A stretch of DNA of 64,000 nt from positions 620,001 through 684,000 of the forward strand of contig OZ271846.1 of assembly GCA_965601485.1 (NCBI GenBank). Direction: 5' to 3'. Positions 34,867-42,454 of this stretch are shown here, in pieces. The notes beneath the pieces were generated by a model. That model did not search any database and had not been told where the DNA came from. It worked only from the letters and a program-made list of their open reading frames with translations. The position numbers were made by a program, and so were the translations under genes. Every line of letters begins with the position of its first letter. Position 1 is the stretch's first letter. Origin of the DNA: Methylotenera_A aquatica (GTDB lineage Bacteria; Pseudomonadota; Gammaproteobacteria; Burkholderiales; Methylophilaceae).

Positions 34867-34895
34867 ATGACAAATAGGTGATAATTTTGTGACAT
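34867..34895 (-). promoter_or_regulatory. Triple Pho-box-like operator of the phospholipase-like gene
   Basis: On the minus strand ATGTCAC, TTATCAC and TTGTCAT are each separated by four bases, an exact 11-base period like PhoB boxes (consensus CTGTCAT). TATATT lies 12 bases after the second repeat and can serve as -10. That would place the transcript start about 20 bases before the gene at 34832. Confidence 0.65.
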
Positions 34896-34916
34896 GTCAT
34901 CTAAATTTAGCTAACT

Positions 34917-34950
34917 CATTCATTAAAGCGTCATAATGAATCGCTAAAAT
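34917..34950 (+). promoter_or_regulatory. Pho-box-like promoter of the GT4 gene
   Basis: CATTCAT (34917) and GCGTCAT (34928) are 11 bases apart. TAAAAT follows exactly ten bases later at 34945-34950, the spacing between box and -10 seen at PhoB-activated promoters. The GT4 start codon is at 34966. Confidence 0.5.
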
Positions 34951-34965
34951 TTAAATTAAATAATT

Positions 34966-36180
34966 ATGGTTAAGCCAATGAATATATTACTTATTTCAGA
35001 TGTTTACTTTCCGCGTGTGAATGGTGTTTCTACTTCCATTAGAACATTTACGAATCAATTGCAAAAAATGGGTCATAGCGTACACTTAATTGCACCCGAT
35101 TATGGCGTGATGACAGAGGATGAAGCATGGATTACCCGCGTACCTGCGCGTGCGATTTATTTTGACCCAGAAGATAAGCTAATGAAGTATGGTGAAGTTT
35201 TGAAGCTGAACGCCAAATTAAAGGTCATGCGGTTCGATATGTTGCACATCCACACGCCTTTTATTGCGCATTATGCTGGCTTAAAGCTAGCTAAAACCTT
35301 AAAAATTCCAGCAGTAGAAACCTATCACACCTTTTTTGAAGATTATCTGCATCATTATTTGCCATGGATTCCGCAATTTGCCGCCCGCGGTTTGGCGAGG
35401 CTAATTTCTAAAAAACAGTGCAATCAAGTCGATGCCATCGTTGCGCCTTCTCAGCCGATGTTGGATGTGCTGCGTGGTTACGGTGTTAATAGTCTAGCGG
35501 AAGTGATTGCCACGGGATTGCAAGCACATAGCTTTAGCCCTGCCGATGGCAATGCTTTTAGAGTAAAGCATGGCATAGCGTTAGACCGACCTATGATATT
35601 GTACGTGGGCCGCGTTGCGCACGAAAAAAACATTGGTTTTTTGTTGATAGTAGCTAAGTTATTAAGCGATGTGATGCCAGATGTATTGTTAGTTATTGCG
35701 GGGGAGGGTCCTGCATTGTCTAGCCTGCGCAACTCCGTTAAAGAGCACAGTATTGAAAATAACGTTCAATTTATAGGTTATTTAGATCGTAATACACAGC
35801 TAAACAGTTGTTATAAAGCAGCCGATGTTTTTGTGTTTTCATCAAAAAGTGAAACACAAGGCTTGGTAATTTTAGAGGCGATGGCTCAAGGCACTCCAGT
35901 AGTGGCGATTGCCGAATTAGGTACCGCTTCTATTTTAATAGAGGGGAAAGGTGCGCTGATTTCAACAGAAAATGAATCAGAGTTTGTGCAAAAAGTGCAT
36001 AGTGTATTGATTAACCCGCAGCGCCGTCAGCAACTTAGTGAAACGGCACTTGATTATGCGCAAAATAAATGGTCTGCCGAAATACAAGCAGAACGCATGC
36101 TTAGATACTATATGGTGGTTGCTAGCATGCATCAAAGTCAATCTAAAAAGCCTGAAGTATTGAGTATTCAGCAGAATTAA
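34966..36180 (+). CDS. GT4-family glycosyltransferase, probable glycolipid synthase
   Basis: The 404-residue protein is a GT-B enzyme. The N-terminal domain starts NILLISDVYFPRVNGVSTSI and has FDMLHIHTPFIAHYAGLKLA and the ETYHTFFEDYLHHYLPW block. The C-terminal donor domain has ILYVGRVAHEKNIGFLL and the EX7E motif within SKSETQGLVILEAMAQGTPV. This layout is typical of enzymes that transfer glucose, mannose or sulfoquinovose to diacylglycerol or phosphatidylinositol-type lipids. It is divergent from the phospholipase-like gene, has a Pho-box-like promoter, and converges on pstB. I infer a diacylglycerol glycosyltransferase induced under phosphate limitation; a role in another glycan is possible. 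The start may be the ATG at 34966 or at 34978. Confidence 0.82.
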   Translation: MVKPMNILLISDVYFPRVNGVSTSIRTFTNQLQKMGHSVHLIAPDYGVMTEDEAWITRVPARAIYFDPEDKLMKYGEVLKLNAKLKVMRFDMLHIHTPFIAHYAGLKLAKTLKIPAVETYHTFFEDYLHHYLPWIPQFAARGLARLISKKQCNQVDAIVAPSQPMLDVLRGYGVNSLAEVIATGLQAHSFSPADGNAFRVKHGIALDRPMILYVGRVAHEKNIGFLLIVAKLLSDVMPDVLLVIAGEGPALSSLRNSVKEHSIENNVQFIGYLDRNTQLNSCYKAADVFVFSSKSETQGLVILEAMAQGTPVVAIAELGTASILIEGKGALISTENESEFVQKVHSVLINPQRRQQLSETALDYAQNKWSAEIQAERMLRYYMVVASMHQSQSKKPEVLSIQQN

Positions 36181-36204
36181 AAAGCCGGCATTGCTGGCTT
36201 TTTA
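36179..36204. terminator. Bidirectional terminator between the GT4 gene and pstB
   Basis: AAAAAGCC and GGCTTTTT flank a GGC...GCT inner stem. It lies between convergent genes, overlapping the GT4 stop codon, with A and T runs on both sides. Confidence 0.88.
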
Positions 36205-36230
36205 ATTAACTGAAATAATCTGAAAGAATA

Positions 36231-37010
36231 CTAGCCAAATTTACCAGTAATATAATCTTCTGTTTCTTTTTTGGTTGGGCGAGTAAAAATCATATCGGTA
36301 TCGCCGTATTCAATCAACTCACCTAAATACATATAGGCCGTGTAATCCGATACGCGAGCAGCTTGCTGCATATTATGCGTCACTACCAGAATAGTCAGCT
36401 TGTTACGCAATTCGCTCATTAGCTCTTCAATATTAGCTGTAGCGATTGGGTCTAATGCAGACGTTGGTTCATCAAACAACATGATTTCGGGGTCAGTTGC
36501 CAATGCACGGGCAATACACAAACGTTGTTGTTGGCCGCCAGATAAGTTAAACGCTAAATCGTGCAAACGGTCTTTTACTTCATCCCATAAGGCGCCGCCT
36601 TTTAAGGCTTCTTCAACTTTGTCATCTATCATGCGCTTGTTTTTCTCGCCGCGCACGCGCAAGCCATAGGCCACGTTTTCATAAATCGATTTAGGAAAAG
36701 GGTTAGGTTTTTGAAACACCATGCTGATGCGCATACGCACTTCAATCGGGTCTACACCTGGCTCTAAAATATTGGTATTATCAGGATGCATGATAACTTT
36801 GCCCTGATACTTATTGCCTGGATATAAATCGTGCATGCGATTAAAGCAGCGCAAAAATGTCGATTTGCCGCAGCCTGAGGGGCCAATTAATGCCGTGATT
36901 TTATTTTCGTACAAAAGCATGTTCACGCTTTTTAAAGCTTGCATACCATTACTATAGAAAAAGTTTAAATCACGCGACTCTGCTTTAATTGCTGTTGTTA
37001 CATTGGCCAT
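36231..37010 (-). CDS. pstB: Phosphate ABC transporter ATPase
   Basis: PstB drives high-affinity phosphate uptake. From the ATG at 37010, which has GGGA eight bases upstream, it has 259 residues. Walker A is IGPSGCGKSTFLRCFNRMHD with the NRMHD extension typical of PstB. The Q-loop lies in MVFQKPNPFPKSIYENV, the signature in NLSGGQQQRLCIARALA, Walker B in IMLFDEPTSALD and the H-loop in ILVVTHNMQQAARV. It is the last gene of pstS-pstC-pstA-pstB. phoU, which often follows, is not present here. Confidence 0.96.
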   Translation of the reverse strand: MANVTTAIKAESRDLNFFYSNGMQALKSVNMLLYENKITALIGPSGCGKSTFLRCFNRMHDLYPGNKYQGKVIMHPDNTNILEPGVDPIEVRMRISMVFQKPNPFPKSIYENVAYGLRVRGEKNKRMIDDKVEEALKGGALWDEVKDRLHDLAFNLSGGQQQRLCIARALATDPEIMLFDEPTSALDPIATANIEELMSELRNKLTILVVTHNMQQAARVSDYTAYMYLGELIEYGDTDMIFTRPTKKETEDYITGKFG

Positions 37011-37075
37011 AAATTTTCCCAAAAAATCTTTTAATTATTTAACTCTAGACAATATTTAAATCGAAATTTTATTGA

Positions 37076-38029
37076 TTACCACTTAATATTCTTACGAATT
37101 TTGTAACGTAGATAAATGGCCGTGCCATTCATTAATAGCGTTACGATAATAATAATAGCGCCTGTTGCAGCGGCATTGATGTGAAATGCATGGTCTGGGC
37201 GTGATAGCCAGTTAAACATTTGAATCGGCAATACGGTAAAGCCAGAAGTGAGCCATTCAAAATTGATAAACGGTGGTTCAGTTGAAATTGGAGATGGTGG
37301 TAAAAAGGCAATAAACGTGAGTGCACCAATGGTAATAACTGGAGCAGTTTCGCCCAAGGCGCGTGCCATGCCGATAATTACACCAGTTAAAATACCACCT
37401 TGTGAATATTTTAAAACATGATCTTTAACCACTTGCCATTTGGTGGCACCCACTGCGTAAGCGGCTTCGCGAATGGCTACTGGAATGGCGCGAATCGATT
37501 CGCGAGTAGATACAATCACGATTGGTAAAATCAATAAGCCAAGTGTTAAGCCTGCCGTTAGCACGCTTTGGCCTAATCCTAAGCCATACACAAACAAGCC
37601 AAGTGCTAACAGGCCATAAACAATCGATGGTACACCAGCCAAGTTAGAAACATTTATTTCAATAAAATCTGAAAACCAACCTTTTTTTGCATATTCTTCC
37701 AAGTACAAACCTGCTGCCACGCCCATTGGTATAGCCGTGATAAATGTGACTGACATCACTAATAGTGAGCCAACCCAAGCCGATAATAAACCTGCTTTTG
37801 CAGCACGGCGTGAAGGGAAGTTGCTAAAAAAATCCAGATTAAAGCGACTGTAACCATCCATGACCAAGTCAATAAATAAGGTACATAAAGTCAGCAAGCC
37901 AATCATCAGTGCGATTAAGCCAACAATTGAAAACAAAACGTCATTGCGTTTATGGCGCTTAATCATGGCGCGAACGCTATCAATATTATCTAGCACGTTT
38001 GCTTGCATTTTTTTGGCTATTTCAGTCAT
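37076..38029 (-). CDS. pstA: Phosphate ABC transporter permease PstA
   Basis: PstA is one of the two membrane channel subunits of the Pst phosphate importer. The 317-residue protein has six membrane helices after a 30-residue cytoplasmic N terminus. The binding-protein-dependent permease (EAA) loop is EAAYAVGATKWQVVKDHVL followed by GILTGVIIGMARALGETAPV. The FEWLTSGFTVLPIQMFNWLS segment is the PstA-type periplasmic loop. It lies 47 bases after pstC and 65 bases before pstB. Confidence 0.95.
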   Translation of the reverse strand: MTEIAKKMQANVLDNIDSVRAMIKRHKRNDVLFSIVGLIALMIGLLTLCTLFIDLVMDGYSRFNLDFFSNFPSRRAAKAGLLSAWVGSLLVMSVTFITAIPMGVAAGLYLEEYAKKGWFSDFIEINVSNLAGVPSIVYGLLALGLFVYGLGLGQSVLTAGLTLGLLILPIVIVSTRESIRAIPVAIREAAYAVGATKWQVVKDHVLKYSQGGILTGVIIGMARALGETAPVITIGALTFIAFLPPSPISTEPPFINFEWLTSGFTVLPIQMFNWLSRPDHAFHINAAATGAIIIIVTLLMNGTAIYLRYKIRKNIKW

Positions 38030-38076
38030 GTTTATTGAGTGCCTAGGTGTTTATTAAGATAATTGTTTTATTTAAA

Positions 38077-39006
38077 TTAATAGTTTTCGCGAAATCTTTT
38101 GCGTGCAAGGTAGCCAAAAATATTAAATGTTAAAGTCATCAACATCAACACCAAGCCTGCCGCGAATATGCTTTGATAACCAATGCTGCCATGCGGTAAA
38201 TCACCCAGTGCCACTTGTACAATGTAAGCAGTAATGGTTGCCGCACTTTCCATTGGGTTAAAGGTTAGGTTGGGTTGCTGACCTGCGGCAACAGCGACCA
38301 CCATGGTCTCACCCACGGCGCGCGAAATGGCCAAAATGTAGGCAGCGATAATGCCAGAAATGGCAGCAGGAGTCACCACTTTAACAGCCGTTTGAAAGCG
38401 CGTTGCACCCATCGCATAGCTACCCTCGCGCATACTCATTGGCACGGCACGCATTGCATCTTCTGCTACTGAGCTGATGTAAGGAATAATCATAATGCCC
38501 ATTACGATACCTGGTCCCAACATGTTAAAGCCTGGTAAATCGGGGAATATTTTTTGCAACAATGGGGTGACAAACAAAAGTGCAAAGTAGCCAAACACCA
38601 CAGTGGGCACACCCACCAATAACTCTAAAATCGGCTTAACTGTTTCGCGGACTTTGTGGCTGGCAAATTCAGATAAATAGATTGCACCAATAGTACCGAG
38701 TGGAATGGCCACAGATAGCGCAATTGCTGATGTCGTTAGCGTGCCTGCAACCAAAGGCATAATGCCGAAGTGAGCATCTTCAAAAAGCGGAGTCCATTGT
38801 GTGTCGGTTAAAAAATCCACAATTGAAACAGCTTTAAAGAAAGACAGCGATTCGAAAATTAACACACCGACGATGGAAAATGTCGTTAATACAGCCGAAA
38901 GAGCCGCCAGCATCAATATGAATTCAATCACGCGCTCGCGTACATTGCGTTTAATATTTTTGGCCAAACGTGGACTAATAGTAGTAATTTGATTTGCAGT
39001 GACCAT
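38077..39006 (-). CDS. pstC: Phosphate ABC transporter permease PstC
   Basis: PstC is the partner channel subunit of PstA. The 309-residue protein has six hydrophobic helices. Family markers are the N-terminal FSIVGVLIFESLSFFKAVS, the PLGTIGAIYLSEFASHKVRE loop and the EAA motif REGSYAMGATRFQTAVKV followed by SRAVGETMVVAVAAGQQP. A strong hairpin terminator lies between pstS and this gene, so pstC-pstA-pstB are probably read-through products expressed below pstS. Confidence 0.95.
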   Translation of the reverse strand: MVTANQITTISPRLAKNIKRNVRERVIEFILMLAALSAVLTTFSIVGVLIFESLSFFKAVSIVDFLTDTQWTPLFEDAHFGIMPLVAGTLTTSAIALSVAIPLGTIGAIYLSEFASHKVRETVKPILELLVGVPTVVFGYFALLFVTPLLQKIFPDLPGFNMLGPGIVMGIMIIPYISSVAEDAMRAVPMSMREGSYAMGATRFQTAVKVVTPAAISGIIAAYILAISRAVGETMVVAVAAGQQPNLTFNPMESAATITAYIVQVALGDLPHGSIGYQSIFAAGLVLMLMTLTFNIFGYLARKRFRENY

Positions 39007-39133
39007 TGTCTAGGCGCTTTAAAAAGTGACTTATTATTTACTTGCATATTGTAATGAATTTATGTGGCAAATATAAGACATTTTATTTTGCTGCATGATT
39101 TATAAGGCGATACGAGTGCTAGCATGTATTGTT

Positions 39134-39180
39134 TACGGCAATAAAAAAGACGGCATTGAGCCGTCTTTTTTATTGCCGTA
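39134..39180. terminator. Long perfect inverted repeat between pstS and pstC
   Basis: Two 21-base arms, starting TACGGCAATAAAAAAGACGG, are perfect complements around a 5-base loop (ATTGA). The inner GACGGC/GCCGTC stem is followed by T runs in both directions. It probably stops most pstS transcripts and lets a fraction continue into pstCAB. Confidence 0.88.
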
Positions 39181-39185
39181 AAATA

Positions 39186-40184
39186 TTATTTAATACGCGC
39201 TAGTAACTCTTCAATTTTTACGCCAACTTCCGGTGTACCATCAAAGCCTGTACCTGGTTTTAGAGCTTTCCAGTGTTTGTTTACAGCAGCATATTCATTG
39301 GCTGGCAATGGAATATACTTTACTTCCTTAACCAAGGCTGGTGCGTTGTCTAAATAGAAGTTAATAAATGCTTTTAATTCGGGTTTAAGCGCCGCTGAAG
39401 TTGCATTCACATAGATAAACAATGGGCGAGCAAGCGGTTGGTAAGTGCCATTTTTAACGCTTTCGTAAGTAGGCATAACAGCAGCTGCACCTTTTTTAGC
39501 AACAATTGGCACTGCTCTTAGCTTGTCTTCGTTCTCTTCAAAGTATGCAAAACCAAAATAACCCAAGCCGCCTTTGTCTGATTGCACGCCTTGCACTAAT
39601 ACATTGTCATCTTCAGATGCTGTGTAATCGCCTCGGCTAGATTTTGCTTTGCCTACAATAGCCTCAGTAAAATAATCAAACGTTCCAGAATCTGAACCCG
39701 CGCCAAACAATTTAAGTGGTGTTTCAGGGAATGCTGGATTTACTTGTTTCCAAGACTTCACTTTACCTTGGGCTGATGGCTCCCACATTATTTTTAGCTC
39801 TTCAGCCGTTAAGCTTTTAACAAAATCATTTTTTTTGTTCACTACAACTGTTAAAGCATCGTAAGCTACCGGCAACTCAATGTATTGAATACCAGCTTCT
39901 TTACAAGCTTCCATTTCTTTTTTTAAGATTGGGCGTGATGCATTTTGAACATCTGTTTCACCGCGACAGAATTTTTTAAAGCCACCGCCAGTACCCGAAA
40001 TACCAACAGTCACTTTTACTTTAGTGGCAATTTGGTATTCTTCCGCAACCGCCTCGGTAATTGGATAAACCGTGCTTGAGCCATCAATTTTAATGACTTT
40101 TTCGGCGGCGAATGCGGTGGATATTGATAGAGTTGCAGCTACAAGTGCAGCAATTTGTAATGACTTGCTAATTACAGTGTTCAT
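39186..40184 (-). CDS. pstS: Periplasmic phosphate-binding protein PstS
   Basis: PstS binds phosphate in the periplasm for the Pst importer. The 332-residue protein has a signal peptide ending STAFAAEK. The mature part begins with KIDGSSTVYPITEAVAEEYQ and has the phosphate loop VGISGTGGGFKKFCRGETDV and ASRPILKKEMEACKEAGIQY. The ligand block GSDSGTFDYFTEAI is followed by SEDDNVLVQGVQSDKGGLGY. CGGAG upstream of the ATG at 40184 is a good ribosome site. Three Pho-box-like repeats lie before it, so PhoB control is very likely. Confidence 0.96.
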   Translation of the reverse strand: MNTVISKSLQIAALVAATLSISTAFAAEKVIKIDGSSTVYPITEAVAEEYQIATKVKVTVGISGTGGGFKKFCRGETDVQNASRPILKKEMEACKEAGIQYIELPVAYDALTVVVNKKNDFVKSLTAEELKIMWEPSAQGKVKSWKQVNPAFPETPLKLFGAGSDSGTFDYFTEAIVGKAKSSRGDYTASEDDNVLVQGVQSDKGGLGYFGFAYFEENEDKLRAVPIVAKKGAAAVMPTYESVKNGTYQPLARPLFIYVNATSAALKPELKAFINFYLDNAPALVKEVKYIPLPANEYAAVNKHWKALKPGTGFDGTPEVGVKIEELLARIK

Positions 40185-40224
40185 AAATTCTCCGGTAATT
40201 GAACTACTAATTTTTTATAAGACT

Positions 40225-40269
40225 ATGCTAGATTTAAAGTATGACAAATTGATGATAAAAATATGAACA
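40225..40269 (-). promoter_or_regulatory. Triple Pho-box-like promoter of pstS
   Basis: On the minus strand TGTTCAT, TTATCAT and TTGTCAT repeat at an exact 11-base period (40269 to 40241). TAGCAT follows exactly ten bases later (40230-40225) as the -10. The last two repeats closely match the pair before the phospholipase-like gene. Confidence 0.75.
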
Positions 40270-40318
40270 AGGACCATAAGGCAAAAGTACAAAGTGCATT
40301 TTTGCCTTATAAATTTGC

Positions 40319-40830
40319 TTAACCCTTCATTTTAATTAATAGGTCAAGTTGGTAAAATATGGCAACGATCAAATCGGCACAAGGAATAGTTAATACTCTT
40401 GTCAAAAAAATGCTTAAGCTAAGCCCCAGCCCACAGTAGAAACGCGACGTGATAAACCCACAACGATAATCGCGCCAGTAATAGTGTTTGGTGTTACTGG
40501 AATACCTAATGAAAAAGCACACACAAATTGCAGCTAATTAATTCGGCATTCAGGTGGGTAGAGCGATGATTTCTGAAACAACCACAACAAAATAATCATC
40601 AAGATTGATATCAGCAACATGTTATATAAAGACGATAAAATAACCGCCACAAAATAAGAATATGGTTGAATTAAAAAACCGCCCAAATAACGGCCGTTTT
40701 AAGGTGTTAATAATCGCGTTAAAACCATTGGTGAGATAGAGTTAGTTACCTCATCAAAGCTTTTCATAAAGTAAAATATAAGTGCTATAAAAACCAGTAT
40801 CGCCATGACAATCATAGCGTGTTCAGTCAT
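40319..40830 (-). pseudogene. pit: Decayed low-affinity phosphate transporter Pit
   Basis: Read on the minus strand from an ATG at 40830, the first 35 codons match the N terminus of PiT transporters (LIFYFMKSFDEVTNSIS, then VLTRLLTP), which is then cut by a TAA. Further on, the second PiT repeat is recognisable as GIPVTPNTITGAIIVVGLSR and RRVSTVGWGLA, again followed by stops. A frame-shifted LTIPCADLIVAIFYQL is the last helix. Only about 510 bases remain of a gene usually near 1 kb, so a large middle part is deleted. The start overlaps the stop of the DUF47 remnant upstream (ATGA), the normal coupling of this gene pair. Confidence 0.8.
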
Positions 40831-41180
40831 ATGCGTTCCAGCATCAAATCATGAACTTCATCCGCTATGTCTTGGCAGCTATCAAACACATCTTCAAACA
40901 TATGGTAGAGTTTTATTGAGCGAATCAGTATGCGCGCATCGGTATCTTTTGCAAACAAGGGGTGCAAGCCTGCACTAATTCCGTGGTCGGACTCACTTAA
41001 TAATTCGAAAAATTTCTTTAAAATGCACATCAAATTTGCTAGCATCACTCACCGCTTTCATTACTGCTAGCAACTTAAGGCCTTCTGCCGCACAATCGGC
41101 TAGGCAATTAATTGCCTAAAATAGTTTTCGCTGCTCGGTGAAATGGATGCCATTACTCTGCTGAATATTCCATTAGCCAT
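40827..41180 (-). pseudogene. Decayed DUF47 (PhoU-like) partner of Pit
   Basis: DUF47 proteins accompany Pit transporters and probably regulate them. Here the minus-strand frame opens MANGIFSRVMASISPSSENY with AGGGA upstream, then breaks. It continues in another frame as ADCAAEGLKLLAVMKAVSDA and in a third as LFAKDTDARILIRSIKLYHM and FEDVFDSCQDIADEVHDLML. This order matches the family from N to C terminus, but only about 350 of some 630 bases remain, with at least two frameshifts and internal loss. It cannot make a functional protein. Confidence 0.75.
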
Positions 41181-41313
41181 GTCTTAAATTTCCCTAAAAC
41201 ATCGTTTTAATTATGGCAGTAATGTTAAATTGGGCAGGGCTAAACCATATCAACTAAAGGCAATAAAATTGCATGTTAATATCTACATACATCATCATTA
41301 GACATTTAAAGTA

Positions 41314-41967
41314 ATGGTAAAAAATAGAAATTTGAGCGAATATGCATCCGAATATATAGGCACTACTTTACTGCTTATGGTTGTGACAGGATCGGGAATA
41401 ATGGGACAGCAGCTCAGCCCAGATAACCTAGCGGTCGCATTATTGGCAAATAGTATTGCTACAGGGTGCGGCCTGTATGTGCTGATAACATTATTAGCGT
41501 CAATTTCAGGTGCGCATTTCAACCCACTGGTCAGTTTATACGCTTGGCATGCAGGCCTGATTCAAACTAAAACTTTAGGCGCCTTCTGCATTGCCCAGTT
41601 TGCAGGCGCGATCAGTGGTGTATGTTTAACACACCTATTATTTGCTTTGCCCATCGTTCAGCATTCAAGCAAGGCTAGACATGGTTTAAGTATTTGGTTG
41701 AGTGAGCTACTGTCAACCTGTATTTTGCTTGCGGTCATTCATATTGGAGCAAGCACCAATAAGGAAAAATTACCAATGTTGGTAGCATTAACAGTGACGG
41801 CAGGCTATTGGTTTACCTCTTCTACCTTCTTTGCAAACCCTGCAGTAACAGTTGCTAGAAGCTTATCTAACACATTTGTAGGAATCGCGCCTGCCGATAC
41901 TATTGGCTTTATAAGCGCGCAATTGATTGCGCTATCATTAATGCTGATTTTTTTGAGAAAAGTATGA
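41314..41967 (+). CDS. Aquaglyceroporin-like channel, probable arsenite exporter
   Basis: The 217-residue protein has about six hydrophobic helices and the two half-helix motifs of the MIP family. The first is changed to NPL (SGAHFNPLVSLYAW); the second is a normal NPA (FFANPAVTVARSLSN). The next gene, arsC, overlaps it by four bases (ATGA), so the two are translationally coupled. An aquaglyceroporin-arsC pair is known from rhizobia (AqpS), where the channel lets arsenite made by ArsC leave the cell. The same role is inferred here. It is divergent from the decayed DUF47-pit pair. Confidence 0.8.
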   Translation: MVKNRNLSEYASEYIGTTLLLMVVTGSGIMGQQLSPDNLAVALLANSIATGCGLYVLITLLASISGAHFNPLVSLYAWHAGLIQTKTLGAFCIAQFAGAISGVCLTHLLFALPIVQHSSKARHGLSIWLSELLSTCILLAVIHIGASTNKEKLPMLVALTVTAGYWFTSSTFFANPAVTVARSLSNTFVGIAPADTIGFISAQLIALSLMLIFLRKV

Positions 41968-42374
41968 ACAATGTGACTATCTACCACAATCCCTTGTGCG
42001 GGACATCACGTAATACATTGGCCATGATTCGCGCCAGTGGTGTAGAGCCTGAAGTGATTGAATATTTAAAAACACCACCAAGCCGTGAAAAATTAGTTGA
42101 GCTAATCAACAAAATGCACATTGCCCCGCGCGATTTGTTGCGCGAAAAAGGCACACTTTATGCCGATTTAGGTTTGGCCGATTTAAGCTTAAGTGAGAGT
42201 GTTTTGATTGATGCCATGTTAGCGCACCCCATTTTGATTAATCGCCCCATTGTGGCAACGGTTAAAGGGGTCAAATTGTGTCGCCCATCAGAGTTAGTGT
42301 TAGACCTTTTAGAAAATCCAGACTTGACTGAATTTACTAAAGAAGATGGCGAAAAGGTAATAGCTAATTCTTAA
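41964..42374 (+). CDS. arsC: Arsenate reductase, glutaredoxin-coupled
   Basis: ArsC reduces arsenate to arsenite in the cytosol with glutathione and glutaredoxin. The 136-residue protein has the active-site block TIYHNPLCGTSRNTLAMIRA, with the catalytic cysteine in NPxCGTSRN, and the arginine regions PRDLLREKGTLY and LINRPIVATVKGVKLCRP. This is the E. coli plasmid R773 type rather than the thioredoxin type. It overlaps the aquaglyceroporin gene upstream and needs that channel, or another exporter, to remove its product. It is close to phosphate uptake genes, the usual entry route of arsenate. Confidence 0.93.
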   Translation: MNNVTIYHNPLCGTSRNTLAMIRASGVEPEVIEYLKTPPSREKLVELINKMHIAPRDLLREKGTLYADLGLADLSLSESVLIDAMLAHPILINRPIVATVKGVKLCRPSELVLDLLENPDLTEFTKEDGEKVIANS

Positions 42375-42454
42375 GCATGTTACCTAAATAAGTTGGCTTA
42401 ATATGGACTATACCTTTGCTGTATAATTCTGTTTTTAGTTATTAGCAAGCCAAT

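Noticed and set aside
41181..41313. Search for a Pho box before the aquaglyceroporin gene
   Set aside because: No two TCAT-type 7-mers at an 11-base period were found in either direction.
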